Origin: Polytrichum commune
Taxonomy: Eukaryota; Streptophyta; Polytrichopsida; Polytrichales; Polytrichaceae
Assembly (NCBI GenBank): GCA_950295325.1
Contig: OX485803.1
Span: 69,209,554 to 69,273,553, forward strand
Length of the DNA: 64,000 nucleotides
Direction of reading: 5' to 3'
The translations under genes and the position numbers were made by a program. The notes beneath the pieces are model-generated. The model did no database searches and was not told where the DNA came from. It saw only the letters and a program-made list of their open reading frames with translations. Shown one piece after another: positions 11,561-23,104 of this stretch; positions within the stretch are counted from its first letter, which is position 1, and every line of letters begins with the position of its first letter.

Positions 11561-12105
11561 TCTAAGTAAGCTCTGCCTCGGCCTTAGTAACCGCTGCCCT
11601 CGGCCTTAGTAAGCCCCTGGTCTCATCTAAGTAAGCTCTGTCCCGGCCTTAGCAATCGCTGGCCTCGGCCTTAATAGCTGCTGGTCTCACCTAAGTAAAC
11701 TCTGCCCCCTGGCCATAGTAGCTGTTGGCCTCGGCCTTCGTAGTTGCTGGTCTCATCTAAGTAAGCTCTGCCCCCTGGCCTTAGTAAGCCCCTGGTCTCG
11801 TCTAAGTAAACTCTGCCTCGGCCTTAGTAAGCCCCTGGTTTCATCTAAGTAAACTCTGCCCTTGGCCTTAGTAAGCCCCTGGTCTCGTCTAAGTAAGCTC
11901 TGCCTCGGCCTTAGTAAGCCCCTGGTCTCATCTAAGTAAACTCTGCCTCGGCCTTAGTAAGCCCCTGCCCTCGGCCTTAATAGCTGTTGGTCTCACCTAA
12001 GTAAACTTTGCCCCCTGGCCTTAGTAAGCCCCTGGTCTCGTCTAAGTAAGCTCTGCCTCGGCCTTAGTAAGCCCCTGGTCTCACCTAAGTAAACTCTGCT
12101 CCCTC
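11561..12105. repeat. Tandem array, 43-base basic unit
   Basis: The array repeats TCTAAGTAAGCTCTGCC, then TCGGCCTTAGTAAGCCCC, then TGGTCTCA. A clean unit spans 11,888-11,930. Variants insert CCC, swap TAAGCCCC for TAACCGCTG or TAGCTGTTGG, or use ACCTAAG in place of TCTAAG. About a dozen units are present. The G/C content is well above the flanks. No long open frame follows the unit. Confidence 0.9.
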
Positions 12106-12182
12106 TAATCGCTAATTGTCTAAGCTTCCCCTAATCACTACTTTTCTAAGCTCCCCCTAATCAACTACATTCTCTACCACAC

Positions 12183-12270
12183 TACACCACACTCACACAC
12201 ACACCCACACACACCACAAGAGAGAGAGAGAGAATGAGAGAGAGGAGGAAGGAAGGAGGGAGGGCATCCA
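12183..12270. repeat. Microsatellite tract: CA then GA then GGA
   Basis: Runs of CACACACA, GAGAGAGAGA and GGAAGGAAGGAGGGAGGG follow one another directly downstream of the 43-base array. This is a simple-sequence tract. Confidence 0.9.
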
Positions 12271-12600
12271 AACCACAACCTCCTTAGCCTTCTCCTACTT
12301 AGTAGGACCTTATCCTATCCACTAAACCCTCACCCCCTAAACCAACAAGAACATGTTCTAATTCAAACATTTAAGCCAAGGCCCTTCCCCTTGCTTCATC
12401 AAACACTAATCCTCTAATCAAAACACTCCCTAATGCCACTAAACCTCTACTTAACCACACAAAATGGTTTAAGGCCTAAACATAAATCCACACTAAGCCT
12501 CACTCTTTTTATACTTTTAATTGTTTCAATAACACTCCAATTGCAATTCTAAGTAAATTCTAAACATAAAACAAATATGAGCACTCATTTTGGGCTCATA

Positions 12601-12849
12601 GAGTTGTCTAGCTCCAATGAATAACATCCATCCGCTAGGAGTTGTCTAACTCCAACACAAAGATCTTTTAGAGGGAGGTGTCTAACTTTGAGTTGGAGAT
12701 GTTTAATTCCAACGCAAAGATCTTCGGTCAAGAGCGTTGTAACTCCCCTGCACAATCTCTTCATGGGTTGTCTAGCCCTTTTGCACCATTCTCTCTTGGG
12801 TTGTTTTATGAAATTCTTTTTTTGGACTCGTCTGACTCCAAATCACCAT
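12601..12849. repeat. Series of short palindromes with a TTGTCTA core
   Basis: The members are GAGTTGTCTAGCTC (12,601-12,614), GGAGTTGTCTAACTCC (12,638-12,653), GGAGGTGTCTAACTTT (from about 12,674), a looser hairpin with arms GTTGGA and TCCAAC (12,692-12,713), GGGTTGTCTAGCCC (12,765-12,778) and the degenerate GGACTCGTCTGACTCC (12,834-12,849). The core is shared while the arms differ and mostly stay self-complementary, allowing G-T pairs. The linkers also recur, for example CAAAGATCTT at about 12,658 and 12,715. Confidence 0.7.
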
Positions 12850-15800
12850 TTTCTCACATGCTAAGTACAACAAGATATGGTTAGTCTTTCTTTCTTGCAT
12901 AATCCAACATTAAACCTTTTAATCTGTGTACATCACATGATGCCTATTGACGTGGTATTTCTTTTACTGGAACAATTTTTTAAGAAATTTAGTTATTTTT
13001 TGGGTCGTATGCTCTAGTCAACTGCAAGTAGTACTCGACTTCCATTTTTTTTAAATAATCAAATTTGGACCACTAGATCTTGGTAAATGCAAGATCTAAC
13101 CGTCCAATTTTTATTTTATTTTGATGTTTTCCTAGACGTCGACTGCTCTTGGTCAATTGTAACATTCAATTTGAGCAATCAACTAGTAAACCAAAATTAA
13201 AAAAAATCTAATTTTTTAATGAATTGTTAGATCTAATGATCCATGTTTTTTTTTTTGGATTTATCTTCTTCTACAGTGGACTACAAAGTAGTTGTTGACC
13301 AGGGGGTTGATCACGTCAGTATACCCCTAGGTAAAATGTTAGATTTACCCTCTACCAACGTGATTTTTCTGGTCCAACATCATGTCGTTGTCACATTATG
13401 TAATATGACATGATGGACATGCATGCAAAATCCTTGAAATTGTCCAATACGCAAAAATTGATTGATGCTAAATATGTATACTCTCCTATATGTGCTATAT
13501 TATAAGCACTAATTAAGCCATTCCCCAAGTTTATGTTAAATAATTTTTTTGATGTAGCCATTTGCTGACAAAGAAAAACTTTGTTTTATTTTTATTTTTT
13601 AAAGACTCAACACACACATGTTAGCCAATAACACAACAATCTTAAACAACATGGGCCATTCATGCAGTATTTGAACCAAATCCACTTTATTTTTTTCCTA
13701 AATAAATAAAATTGGTTTAATGGTGGTGAGAAACTAGTCTAGAAGGATGGGTTGTTGTTCACATTTCTTGAAGCTCAATATTTTAGTACGTTTATTGAGT
13801 CTGTGGTATAAGTGAGGTATTTAATGGAACTATAACTAATGGGAAGGTTAAAAACGGTGAAATAGTCATCTAACTTAAAATATTTTATATTATAAATATT
13901 CAACACTAAAATTGTATCAAAAACCCCAATCTAATGTTGAGAGGTTAAATTGCAATGAATCGGCTCATGCATCATAGCAAATGCTTGTTCTTATTAAAGA
14001 ATCTTCATCTACTTTGGATGAGTTTACTTGGAAGCCATGAAGCCTCAACTACATTTGAACATAAAAAATTATCATTTTTCCATTGTATGTTTATGATCAA
14101 TTTTCCGAAGTGACCACATGACATTATGATGAGCCATCAACCTTGTATTTGATGCTTAATGCTTGATGGTTGCAACTTGCGTCATGACCAAAATATTTCT
14201 TTGCCACATGGCTCAAGTGTGAAATTGTGATTGCCTCAAGCAAAGTAGAAGTGGGGTTACTCTCTTACATGTGTTGTGCACACATCCATCTTTCATTTTC
14301 AAGCATCCAAGTGTTGCAATGTCTAACATTTCAATTTATGCTTTCATTCTCCAGCTTAGATTAGTGTTGCGTTGACTAACTTACTTGAAATCCATTTCCA
14401 TGCAACCATCTACTATTGATTCAAGTTCACTTACAAGTGACATTTTCTTATGGTTAAGTGAATTGACAACCGATAGAGATAATTGATTTTTCTTTTATTA
14501 AGCCACTTCTAGTGTCTAAATTGGGCTCACATTGGGCTTCCATATCGATATCAAAATATGTTCAAACCTTGGATTGTAAATTTTTGATTTATAACTTGTG
14601 CCACTGTTTTTGAACGTTGTCTGCTGACACTAAGCCCAATTGTTGAAGTTGGAGGATGATTGATGGAGCCCTTGAATTTCATCCACGTGAAGAAATTTGG
14701 GTGAGGTCTTAAATCTCCACTAAAGGTCGTTTACACAAGGGTGGTTATGATTGAGGTTTAATTTCCTTGGTTCTATTTCCATGAAAAAGACATAATGAAT
14801 GCTAATCATGACCATTATAACCACCCTCTACCCCATTCACTCCACTAATTTGTGTGGTTTAACCATTCTTAGGTGGTTGATGATATTCATGTGGAACCAC
14901 CAAAGAGTTTGAAGACCAAAATTTGAGGAGAAAGTTGAAGAGGAAACTACTTTAAAACTACAATCCAAAGTTAATTTCTTTTTGAGTCCAACATTTAAAC
15001 CAATGTGAAACTATGATTTAGAAGATCGACCCCACCATCAACAAGAATAACAAGGATTCACACTGTTAGACAAGTGCAATGAAAAAACCTGTAGTTCTGG
15101 TTTATTGTTGCAGCTAACCACAATCACAACCACAACCTTTGTAGTTTAAACTTACGCTTCAATCCACCCACCCAACGGACTTCATATGGGTGCTCCAACA
15201 GCCTGACACGAATCTTCCACTACAGTGGAGGTAAGTTAGGTGCACTTGCAATGATGCAATCTCCCTTTGCTTTGGACCACTACCAACCACCACCTCATCA
15301 AAAGACAACGGCGAGCATATTCCCCATGATTGGGTCTCATGTGTCCACACCAGAGAGTGAAAATTTGCAAAAGTCATAGGAAGTTAATGTGAAGATAATC
15401 TCTTTTAAGAGGTCGTATCGGCCTTTCCAACTTTGTTAACAATTGAAGTTAATTTTAAAAACATAATTTTAGTACATGTTCCAATCTCATTGTAACAAAT
15501 GTCTTTTTGGTGTTGGTTCATGACTACACGACTACAAGCTTGCCACATACGATTCCAATTCAGGTGACCAACTAAGTATAGGGATCACATAAGGTCACAT
15601 GCCTTATTGCATAATGGTTTTCCTCTCGCCACTTTGTTTTCTTGTGACAAACTCCCCACCACACGCCACGTCTCAAATGTAATTTGCCGTAAGGAGATGG
15701 TGCCCTACAGCTAGGAATCCATGGTGTCTACATAAACTCATTCATTGCAGAGATGAAACTTAGTGGATTATAATATAATATGTTAACTAGTAATGTTAGA

Positions 15801-18800
15801 CACGATATAACTCCGAGAATAACATCAAAAACCCCAAATTAGACTAATGAAGTTTAATTAGAATGAATTGATCCTCAACCATTTAAAAAACTTATTTCTA
15901 CTAGACTAGAGCCCATTTATCTACAACAAATAAGTATACATATACGCCACGAACCCCAAGCCATGCCCTACCGTGACCCTTCTCAATTACAACGCACCCC
16001 CTCCCCCCCCCAAAATAAAAAATAAAAAAATAAAAAAATGACACTGCATGCAAGTCCATGATCATATTTGCACAGGTATAGTTGTTCTTCTATTGACATG
16101 ATCATTTGCTACCATGGGACTCAAGAACTTTCTCTGAAGCCTCTTTGCTGTGGAGGTATGCATCATTCCTCAATCATTTGAAGACAACGTCGGTGAGAAC
16201 TGGAATTCGGGCATCATCTAATAATTGGCAATGAGAAATTGTGATGCAATGCAAGCGTAAACCTCAAGCAGTGTCAATGCATGGACTACACTTGGTTGAG
16301 GATTCTCCACATTCCACGTTACATTGAGGATTGAGTGGTTGTGTGGTAGAGAGAGAAATTATTCCCTGGTTAATGTCCTTCCCTTCCCACACGTCATGCA
16401 TGTGTGTTGTGATGTTACGCAAGCACCCATGGAATGAAGAAGAGTCACACGATTCTCACTTCATTCAGAATGTATCCAACAGTGCTTCAAATAGGGTGCC
16501 TTAACTGGTAAGAGGAACACTTGTTTTTAAGTTGTCGGATCGCGTGTTGGAAGCTCTTACTCCTCATGCATGGTGGTCAAGAGTCTTCAAAGCGTGTCGG
16601 TCACACCCTTCCTTCAGATTCTCTTTCTCCATCCACCACTCCATTGAGAATTGGGTGCCAGTGAATGGGAAGTTTACAAGCTCATCTCGTAATTTTCAAA
16701 AGCCACTCGGTTGTAGCTGAGATTTTGTTAGGTTTTTGTTTTTGTGTTTTTGTGTTTTTTTCCCCCCAAAGTGAAAGCTTATGTTTTTGTTGGTGTGTAG
16801 GTTATAATCCTCATGTTTGTCAAATCTTTCAGTGAAAAATTGCTCGTTTGCTCATGGTTATAATTTAATGATGTAACAATCACTTCTTATCTCGTTTTCA
16901 ACACTTTTATTTTTGGATCTTGAAACTAAATGAAGCATTGTAAAACATCAAAATAACACTGTAAAACATCAAAATGTCACTATATAGACATTGTAATGCA
17001 CATAAATAATATCCTTGGCATGATTTGAGCATGGTCTAGCCCTTCACCGTTTGAAGGCCAAGGATTCCTGACTCTCAAACGCTTTGACGAGTCAAAGTGT
17101 TTTTGAAATTTTGCAAGAATAAAACGAACCAAAAAATTAAACACAAATATGAAGTGAAGCATCAAACATTACCCAAGTCTATTTGTTGGGTATCTTCACA
17201 AGTGTGACTACCAAGATACATTTCAAGGTGTGAATACAAATACCTTCATTTTGTTGAATTCCCCCAAAACTCAATTGCCTCCACCAAGATGTGGTCAAAA
17301 TTATGGGTTGGATTTTCTAGCTCCACTTTTAGTAAAATTTCTAAGTGTTTTGTTCCCAAATGATTTTGGTGTTTGGTTTTTATAATATTTTGCACAGAAA
17401 AATTAATTTCACAAGTCGTTGTACTTATACGTTGACGTCTAGTAGCAATTTTAGCTAATAGAAAGATGTTAGAATGAGTTTCTTGTAAAGATTCCTTCCA
17501 AGATATCATGGCCTACTAGTGTTTGAAAGTTGTACCCTTTCATTCCGAAGTTCCCTTGCAATTTAAAATTTAGAAATCTCCTTCTACGTGAAGTTCAATT
17601 TGTAAGAGGGGGTAGAGTATTGTTTCCCAGTTGCTTCTCAACTCCATAATGTTGGAGAAGAAGAACTTCCAAATTTGTCACACCCAAGAACTCAAACCAA
17701 CTCTCTTTGATGGAATGTTAAAGGAATTTAAGCATTTTAAAAGCAAAAACAATGTCATTGTCTTCATATCTAGCTTCTAAAACACTGCAAATAGCTTGAG
17801 CATATGATTTCCAAAAAATCCAAAAACTCTTCCAAATCAACACTATTAGAATCTCCAATAATCTTTACAAAATGATACTTGACACCTTTATTTTCATATC
17901 ATAACCTTTGCAAATATCCACTGAGGCGTGATGAGTTGGTATAACACGGTAGATTGTGTTGGAATTGAATGTCTATTGGAATGTCATTATTCTCTATAAC
18001 ATACGATATTCTAACTTTTTTAATTTTCATTCTAACCAAAGTTTTACAATAGTGACATCATTATATTTGTGTTGAAATCTTTAGACAAAATAAATAGAAT
18101 TTTAAGCAAATTAGCTAAGAAGCAGAGAATATATATATATAAATTATTTTTTTATTTTTTGAAAGGATGGGTAGATGTCTCATCAACTTTTTTGGGGGGA
18201 TAATCCCAATAAAAAAAACAAGCACAAATTCCAAGGTATCACACAAGGTAGAAATAGCATTAAACCTAGATAATCGTTTAATTTTATGGAATATTTTTAA
18301 TATCAATTAAGCATCACCCAAATTCTCTTGAAGCTCTTGAAAAAAAATAAAAAATTCTCCCACACAAAACTTTTTTGCTAACAAATTAATCATTCTTGGG
18401 GAAGCTTTGTAATTTGAGGTAGCGGTGCCACAATTGCACACCTTCCACGTGGATTTAAACCCAACACATGTCCAACAAAAAATTCCAACGGTGTATCAAA
18501 ATCAGACCTTAACCCAAATCCGAAGTCAAATCCAATTGGATGAGTATGCAAAATGAAATTGAAGCTACTGGATGAAAATTAAATCCAAAACCGAGCACTA
18601 AAGTGAAAATCAAAATTGGAATCAAAACTTGACAAATGAAGTGTGCAAGCATACTCATCCACCGGCAACCCTCCTCTCATACACGCTCAAACCAAAATGG
18701 AATCCAACGCCATACGGATGAGTATGCAAGCTTAATGATCCAAAATTCCACAACCGTGATACCGTTGGATTAAGCCCACACTTAAATCAAACCTAAACCC

Positions 18801-19034
18801 GAAACCAAAACCATCTCTAACCATTTTGGGTTCAATAGTCAACAAAATTGGGTTCACCAAAATGATCATTAAATGAGCACACAATCCTCACATTGATAAT
18901 TGAATCAGATACACATATGAGCTCCAAAATACATGAGGAGATAGAGCTGCCACAACCTCGATTCCTATTTTCAAACCATCTCATATTGTACTATGAAACC
19001 CTAAATGCTCTTGACATGGACAAGTTTCACTCCG
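12850..19034. other. Long intergenic stretch without a supported gene
   Basis: The stretch is AT-rich, with only short open frames and T or A runs. A weak tRNA-like block at about 16,497-16,560 is treated as a finding. The part at 18,825-18,920 resembles 2460-2580. I see no exon-like sequence with credible splice sites and no protein motif. Confidence 0.5.
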
Positions 19035-19240
19035 ATAATGAAATCCCGATCAATTGCTTATTTATTACTAGGGGGGAAGTGAGCACATATATTGGACTTT
19101 GGGCCTTGAAGGTGAAGTGCACTAAATATACGTTTTGTGGACAAGTGACCTTCATAAATGCAAGGGCAATTATTTTTTGGAAGCCGGGCAGGAATGGGCA
19201 ACAATTTCCGGTCGGGATAAGAAAATTTTGAATATGATGG
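19035..19240 (-). mobile_element. Fragment of the foldback family, reverse orientation
   Basis: It matches the right arm of the 48,612-50,092 element in order: GAAATCCCGATCAATTGCTT, GTGAGCACATATATTGGA, CCTTGAAGGTGAAGTGCACT, AATGCAAGGGCAAT and CCGGTCGGGAT. It ends abruptly near AAAATTTTGAAT without the terminal GTCTGCC. A truncated relic is the simplest reading; the open frame at 18,893-19,231 overlaps it and is not a gene. Confidence 0.75.
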
Positions 19241-19446
19241 AGTCATGGTTTGGCATAGCGGGGCCCATGCAGTTTGACATGAGCTCAAGCCCCAGCCACC
19301 CGTGACACACTCATTGACTTTATAACAAATTATGCTAGAAATATTATGCTACCATTCAGAGGAAAATTCTAATACTAAAGTACCGCATCCATGGAGTCAA
19401 CCGACCTTGCCTCAGATTCTCCAAATATATTATATATATAGCAAAA

Positions 19447-19608
19447 CATAACATTATTAAGGAATGTGCGTTTGTTCATATGGGCCTTGAGAATATTACC
19501 ATGGGATGCTCCAACCTAGTTCAAGGAGACTCATACTAGGTTGGGGCATCCCACGGTTATATTTTAAAGGCCAACATGAATGAACAAACAATGCTTAATA
19601 ATGTTATG
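19447..19608. repeat. 162-base near-complete hairpin, 74-base arms
   Basis: The left arm starts CATAACATTATTAAGGAATG and the right arm ends CTTAATAATGTTATG. The arms pair through GGGCCTT/AAGGCC and ATGGGATGCTCCAACCTAGT near the loop, with scattered mismatches. The loop is about 14 bases. A weaker relative lies at 19,780-19,940. This is typical of a small MITE; a small-RNA precursor is the alternative. Confidence 0.75.
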
Positions 19609-19779
19609 AAACCTTGCAAGGGTCTTATAAGATTTAAGTGGTAGAGGAATGTAAGTGGGCATTATAATGTGGCCACTCTTCTTAATTGGACACCTCTATT
19701 GGAGTGGTGTATGGCAAGGCTCGCAGTGATGAGCAAATAGGTCACAAAGACATGTGATACAATGAGATGGGATAAAAAC

Positions 19780-19940
19780 ATGTTATGAAGCATTCATAAT
19801 GTTCAACTCTCATTTTGTGGAACGTTAGAATATAACAACGGGATGCTCAAAAAGTTGCATCGGGAGGCTCATGTTCAATTTGAGCTCCCAACATCCCATT
19901 GTTTTATTTTGAGGCCCACGTCGCCGAGTAATGTTATGTT
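19780..19940. repeat. Diverged relative of the 19,447 hairpin
   Basis: It shares AACAACGGGATGCTCAAAA with a facing TTTGAGCTCCCAACATCCCA, and outer TGGAACGTTAGAAT with a facing GTAATGTTATGTTCCA. Pairing is poorer than in the first hairpin. The open frame at 19,825-20,040 on the reverse strand covers it and is not supported as a gene. Confidence 0.5.
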
Positions 19941-20227
19941 CCATACTCATGAACACAATTGGTAGGGATCGCTTACAAAGAAAGACGATCTTCACTTTGA
20001 CCTCTAGAACTTGCAACTCTTGCATTTCAACTTGACTCATAGTTTTGGAACTTCACATGACAATCTTTATGATTCACAATTTCTCACCTCACCGGAGGAG
20101 TCGATTTCCAAATTGGTCCAACGGCCAGAATTGTAATCGAGGGTGGAACTTGGACATGCCCACAATGTTTCTCTCTATGTGATGGTGTGACTCGCTCGAG
20201 GGGATCTGCATCCCTTCCAAGTGGGCC

Positions 20228-20490
20228 ATTCTTCTTCTTCTTCTTCTTTTCTTTTTCTGAAACAAAAGGCCAAACCAGCCAACGCCAAATAAATTCAAAA
20301 CCAAGAAAACGTGTCCACAATCGAGGGGAGGCGAGACGCCTCGGATGCGAAACACTGCCACGTAAAAGGTAATAAACAACCGACCCCAACCAAGGACAAC
20401 CCACCGGACCCGCCAAACCAAGGACCACCCCCACCCACCTGCCAAGGACATCCCCCATACCACCAAGAAGGACCATGTGTCTTTTGTTCA
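20228..20490 (-). mobile_element. LINE retrotransposon 3' end (non-coding part)
   Basis: Read on the reverse strand, this stretch matches the 3' untranslated part of the LINE at 26,920-27,203: both have GGATGTCCTTGG or GGTTGTCCTTGG, GGTGGTCCTTGG, GGTGGGTTGTCC, TTTTCTTGGTTT, TTTGGCGTTGG and GGCCTTNTGTNTC just before an A-rich tail. Here the tail is an A-rich run of GAA repeats. The two overlapping reverse open frames of 125 and 135 codons are not genes. Confidence 0.75.
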
Positions 20491-20904
20491 TTCTAGTTTA
20501 TGTCTGAGCGTTTGCGCATATTTTCCCTTCTGTAACGAACATGAGCGTGTGTGTGGGGAGCGCCCAAAACAGAGCCACATAATGTACAGTGTTGTCTTCT
20601 TTTTAGGAGAATCTTTGGTGGTAACTCCTCAACATGCATGATTCTCGATTCCAAATTCTTTTTGTCATTCATGCCATGTTCTGATACCTACAACAGCATT
20701 GCGGGATGTCTGCGACTTTATGTGTCGGTAGGTTAGTCCAATCAGTTTCACAGATAATTGGAATCTCTTTTGGTTTAATAAGTTAGATATGATTCCCTAC
20801 TGTGCAATAGTATGACGTATATAACAGTCTGTAGACTATTGCATATTGAATGATAGAGTGCAATACACATGAACTGGTTCTGTTAAAAAATAAGCAGCTG
20901 AAGC

Positions 20905-21282
20905 AGTGATCGGGGAGATTTCTGGGCATAATCGGTTGAGATCCTAGTGTTTGCAAGTCCAACCAGTTACACATTGACATCCTCCGGTTTTCCTTTATTA
21001 AATTGGGGGCATGTTCTATAAATTCCTCTAAAATGGTCGGTAGTTTTCCTGCAGTCTTGGACTATTTCAACCGGTTATTTCTCAAACTCAACCGGTTCAT
21101 CTGTAACTAACTGCCGGTTCTCCCCGATCATTGAGCTGAAGTTCAAGACTTCAGAAACATTTCTGATCATTTTTTACGACTCTAGACAATATACCTGAAA
21201 CCGAAAGATGCCAACCGGTTGGACTTGGAAACGTTAGGGATCTGGACCGATTAACTTATGCCCAAAAATCTCTTCAGACACT
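20905..21282. mobile_element. 378-base foldback-like element, GGTTGAGATCC family
   Basis: The left arm starts AGTGATCGGGGAGATTTCTG and the right arm is its diverged reverse complement ending CAGACACT. Pairing continues inward through GGGCATAA, GCAAGTCCAACC/GGTTGGACTTGG and the CTGCAGTCTTGGAC/GTTCAAGACTTCAG block, so nearly the whole element folds on itself around about 21,095. No protein is encoded. Half-copies occur at 780-860, 1288-1510, 5355-5600 and 55,265-55,525. Confidence 0.75.
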
Positions 21283-23104
21283 AATGCCAATCCTCCTTCA
21301 AAGTACGTTAACTCTTTTGGACATTGAGTGCAGACATAAGCATACTAAGGTGGATGAGGCTAACGTGGACTCCTCCAACTCTGAGGAATCATCTAGCCGA
21401 AGGATTTCAACATTAGAAGCTTGAGCATGTTAGCAATTGCAAAGTAGGACCAAAGAAGTTGAAATCACTGAAATCGGAGTTGAGGAAGGTGTCGATCTAG
21501 GTTCCGAAATCAAATATTCTCCACTTCCCACTCTGGTGTTATAGGGGGGGGGGGAACTCTTTTATGTTTCAATGTTGTGAAGTGGACAACATCATTAGCA
21601 GATTCTACATGGGTCGTTTGTCAATGTAGACCTTTAATGCATAACCAAGTTTAATGCCAATATTGGTTGTGTCATGTCTCTAAAGTGGTCACATGTAAGA
21701 TAAAAATGTTGTTGATTTTCTTTTATTATAGAATGTCCACAATACAAGTTGGTTGGCACCTCACAACCACATTCCACCTCCTAATCTGGCCACCTTGAGC
21801 ACAAAATCAAGCGTGTCGTAGCTTGGTGGATAACACACCTCGTTATGAAGGACGGTGGGTGTTGTTGACTTTTGTGAAGGTGACTAACCCAAATATCGTC
21901 AAAGCAACAACTAAATCACCATGTATTACTCACCACCAAATTAAATTAATTGTACCGCCAATTAGGAGCCAAAAATAGGTGTCTGATTAAGAAAGCTAAT
22001 CAAATTAATCTCATCTACCTTACCGGTACTATATTGTTGTCACTCACCACTTACGTGTAGAATATAATACGTTTGTCTATTAATTCATGGCGGATTGTGA
22101 ATTCCTAAATTGGAGTTCATGTTTGCGACTTTGCACACTAGAGGTAAGGTGTACTAACTTAATACCGTTAAGGTGTCCTCTTTCTGTGCTCTAGTGAAAC
22201 AAATATAAAACATACAGTCCCATGATTCCCAAGTTCCCAATGCAATGAACTAATGAGGGAGAGGAGGTGACGGAATTAGGTGAAGCCGATCTTGATGAAG
22301 GAAACTTAGAAGCACTTGCATAGGAGAGGCAAGTACTGAAAATAAAGATCATGATCTCTCTAAAATGACAAAAACATCCTTCTTTGAGGGTGAATTTAGC
22401 CCAATAATGAAATGTATAGAGGCCCCACAAAATATCTTGCTTGAAAAAACCCATTTAACACTGCATGATGGGCCAACAAAGCCACCCAAATAGGTGAACT
22501 AGTAGCCCACAACGTGCCATCATTGCAATGTTGTTGTCTTGACATTGTTTGAACTTTGAGCTTTGATTTGTATGTGGATTTTTCTTTTGGTCTAGTCCTT
22601 GGTAGTGCACAAAGTGGGAAGGAATGAACGCCTTAGCTTTGATGAGGATGTTGAGGGAGACTACTCCAATGTTTTACTACAACCTACCTCAAGAATCAAC
22701 ATTCAGGATGCATTGTGAACCCTTTAACACATACCTTGTTCTTCATTGTTGTTCTCTCTTCAAGTTGTTGTTTGTCTTTATCTTGTCTGCAGTCACTCGA
22801 GTTGTTGCTTATGTGCTTGTGCATGTGTGAGCCCAAATTAGTGCTCACTTATGTTTTTAATCTCTCAAAACATTAAGACTTAGGTTTTGCACTGCACTGA
22901 ATACTTGAAAAGATAAAAAGGGTTATGTTTTTTTGGTATGGAATGGAGTTGATTTAGAGGCTTGGTGGTAAGTTACCGAGTGCTAGGGGCTTGGGAGAAT
23001 TTAATTGGGAGTCAATAGTAAGTTGTTAGCGCTTAGTGTTAGTGGGTGGAATTTATTATATTAGGGGTTAGTTAATTGGGGTGCTAGGGTTTGGAACTTA
23101 TGCT
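21283..23104. other. Intergenic DNA, nothing recognised
   Basis: There is a G run at about 21,544-21,554 and short open frames only. The text CTAATCAAATTAATC and similar AT-rich words recur but form no clear element. Confidence 0.5.

Noticed and set aside
11561-12105. CRISPR-like spacing in the tandem array
   Set aside because: Units abut with no unique spacers, and the context is a eukaryotic nuclear genome.
18893-19231. 112-codon open frame
   Set aside because: Its second half is the reversed arm of the foldback family, so it is a chance frame over a transposon relic.
20084-20491. Overlapping reverse open frames of 135 and 125 codons
   Set aside because: They lie over the non-coding 3' end of a LINE that is matched by the copy at 26,920-27,203, and the two frames encode unrelated peptides.
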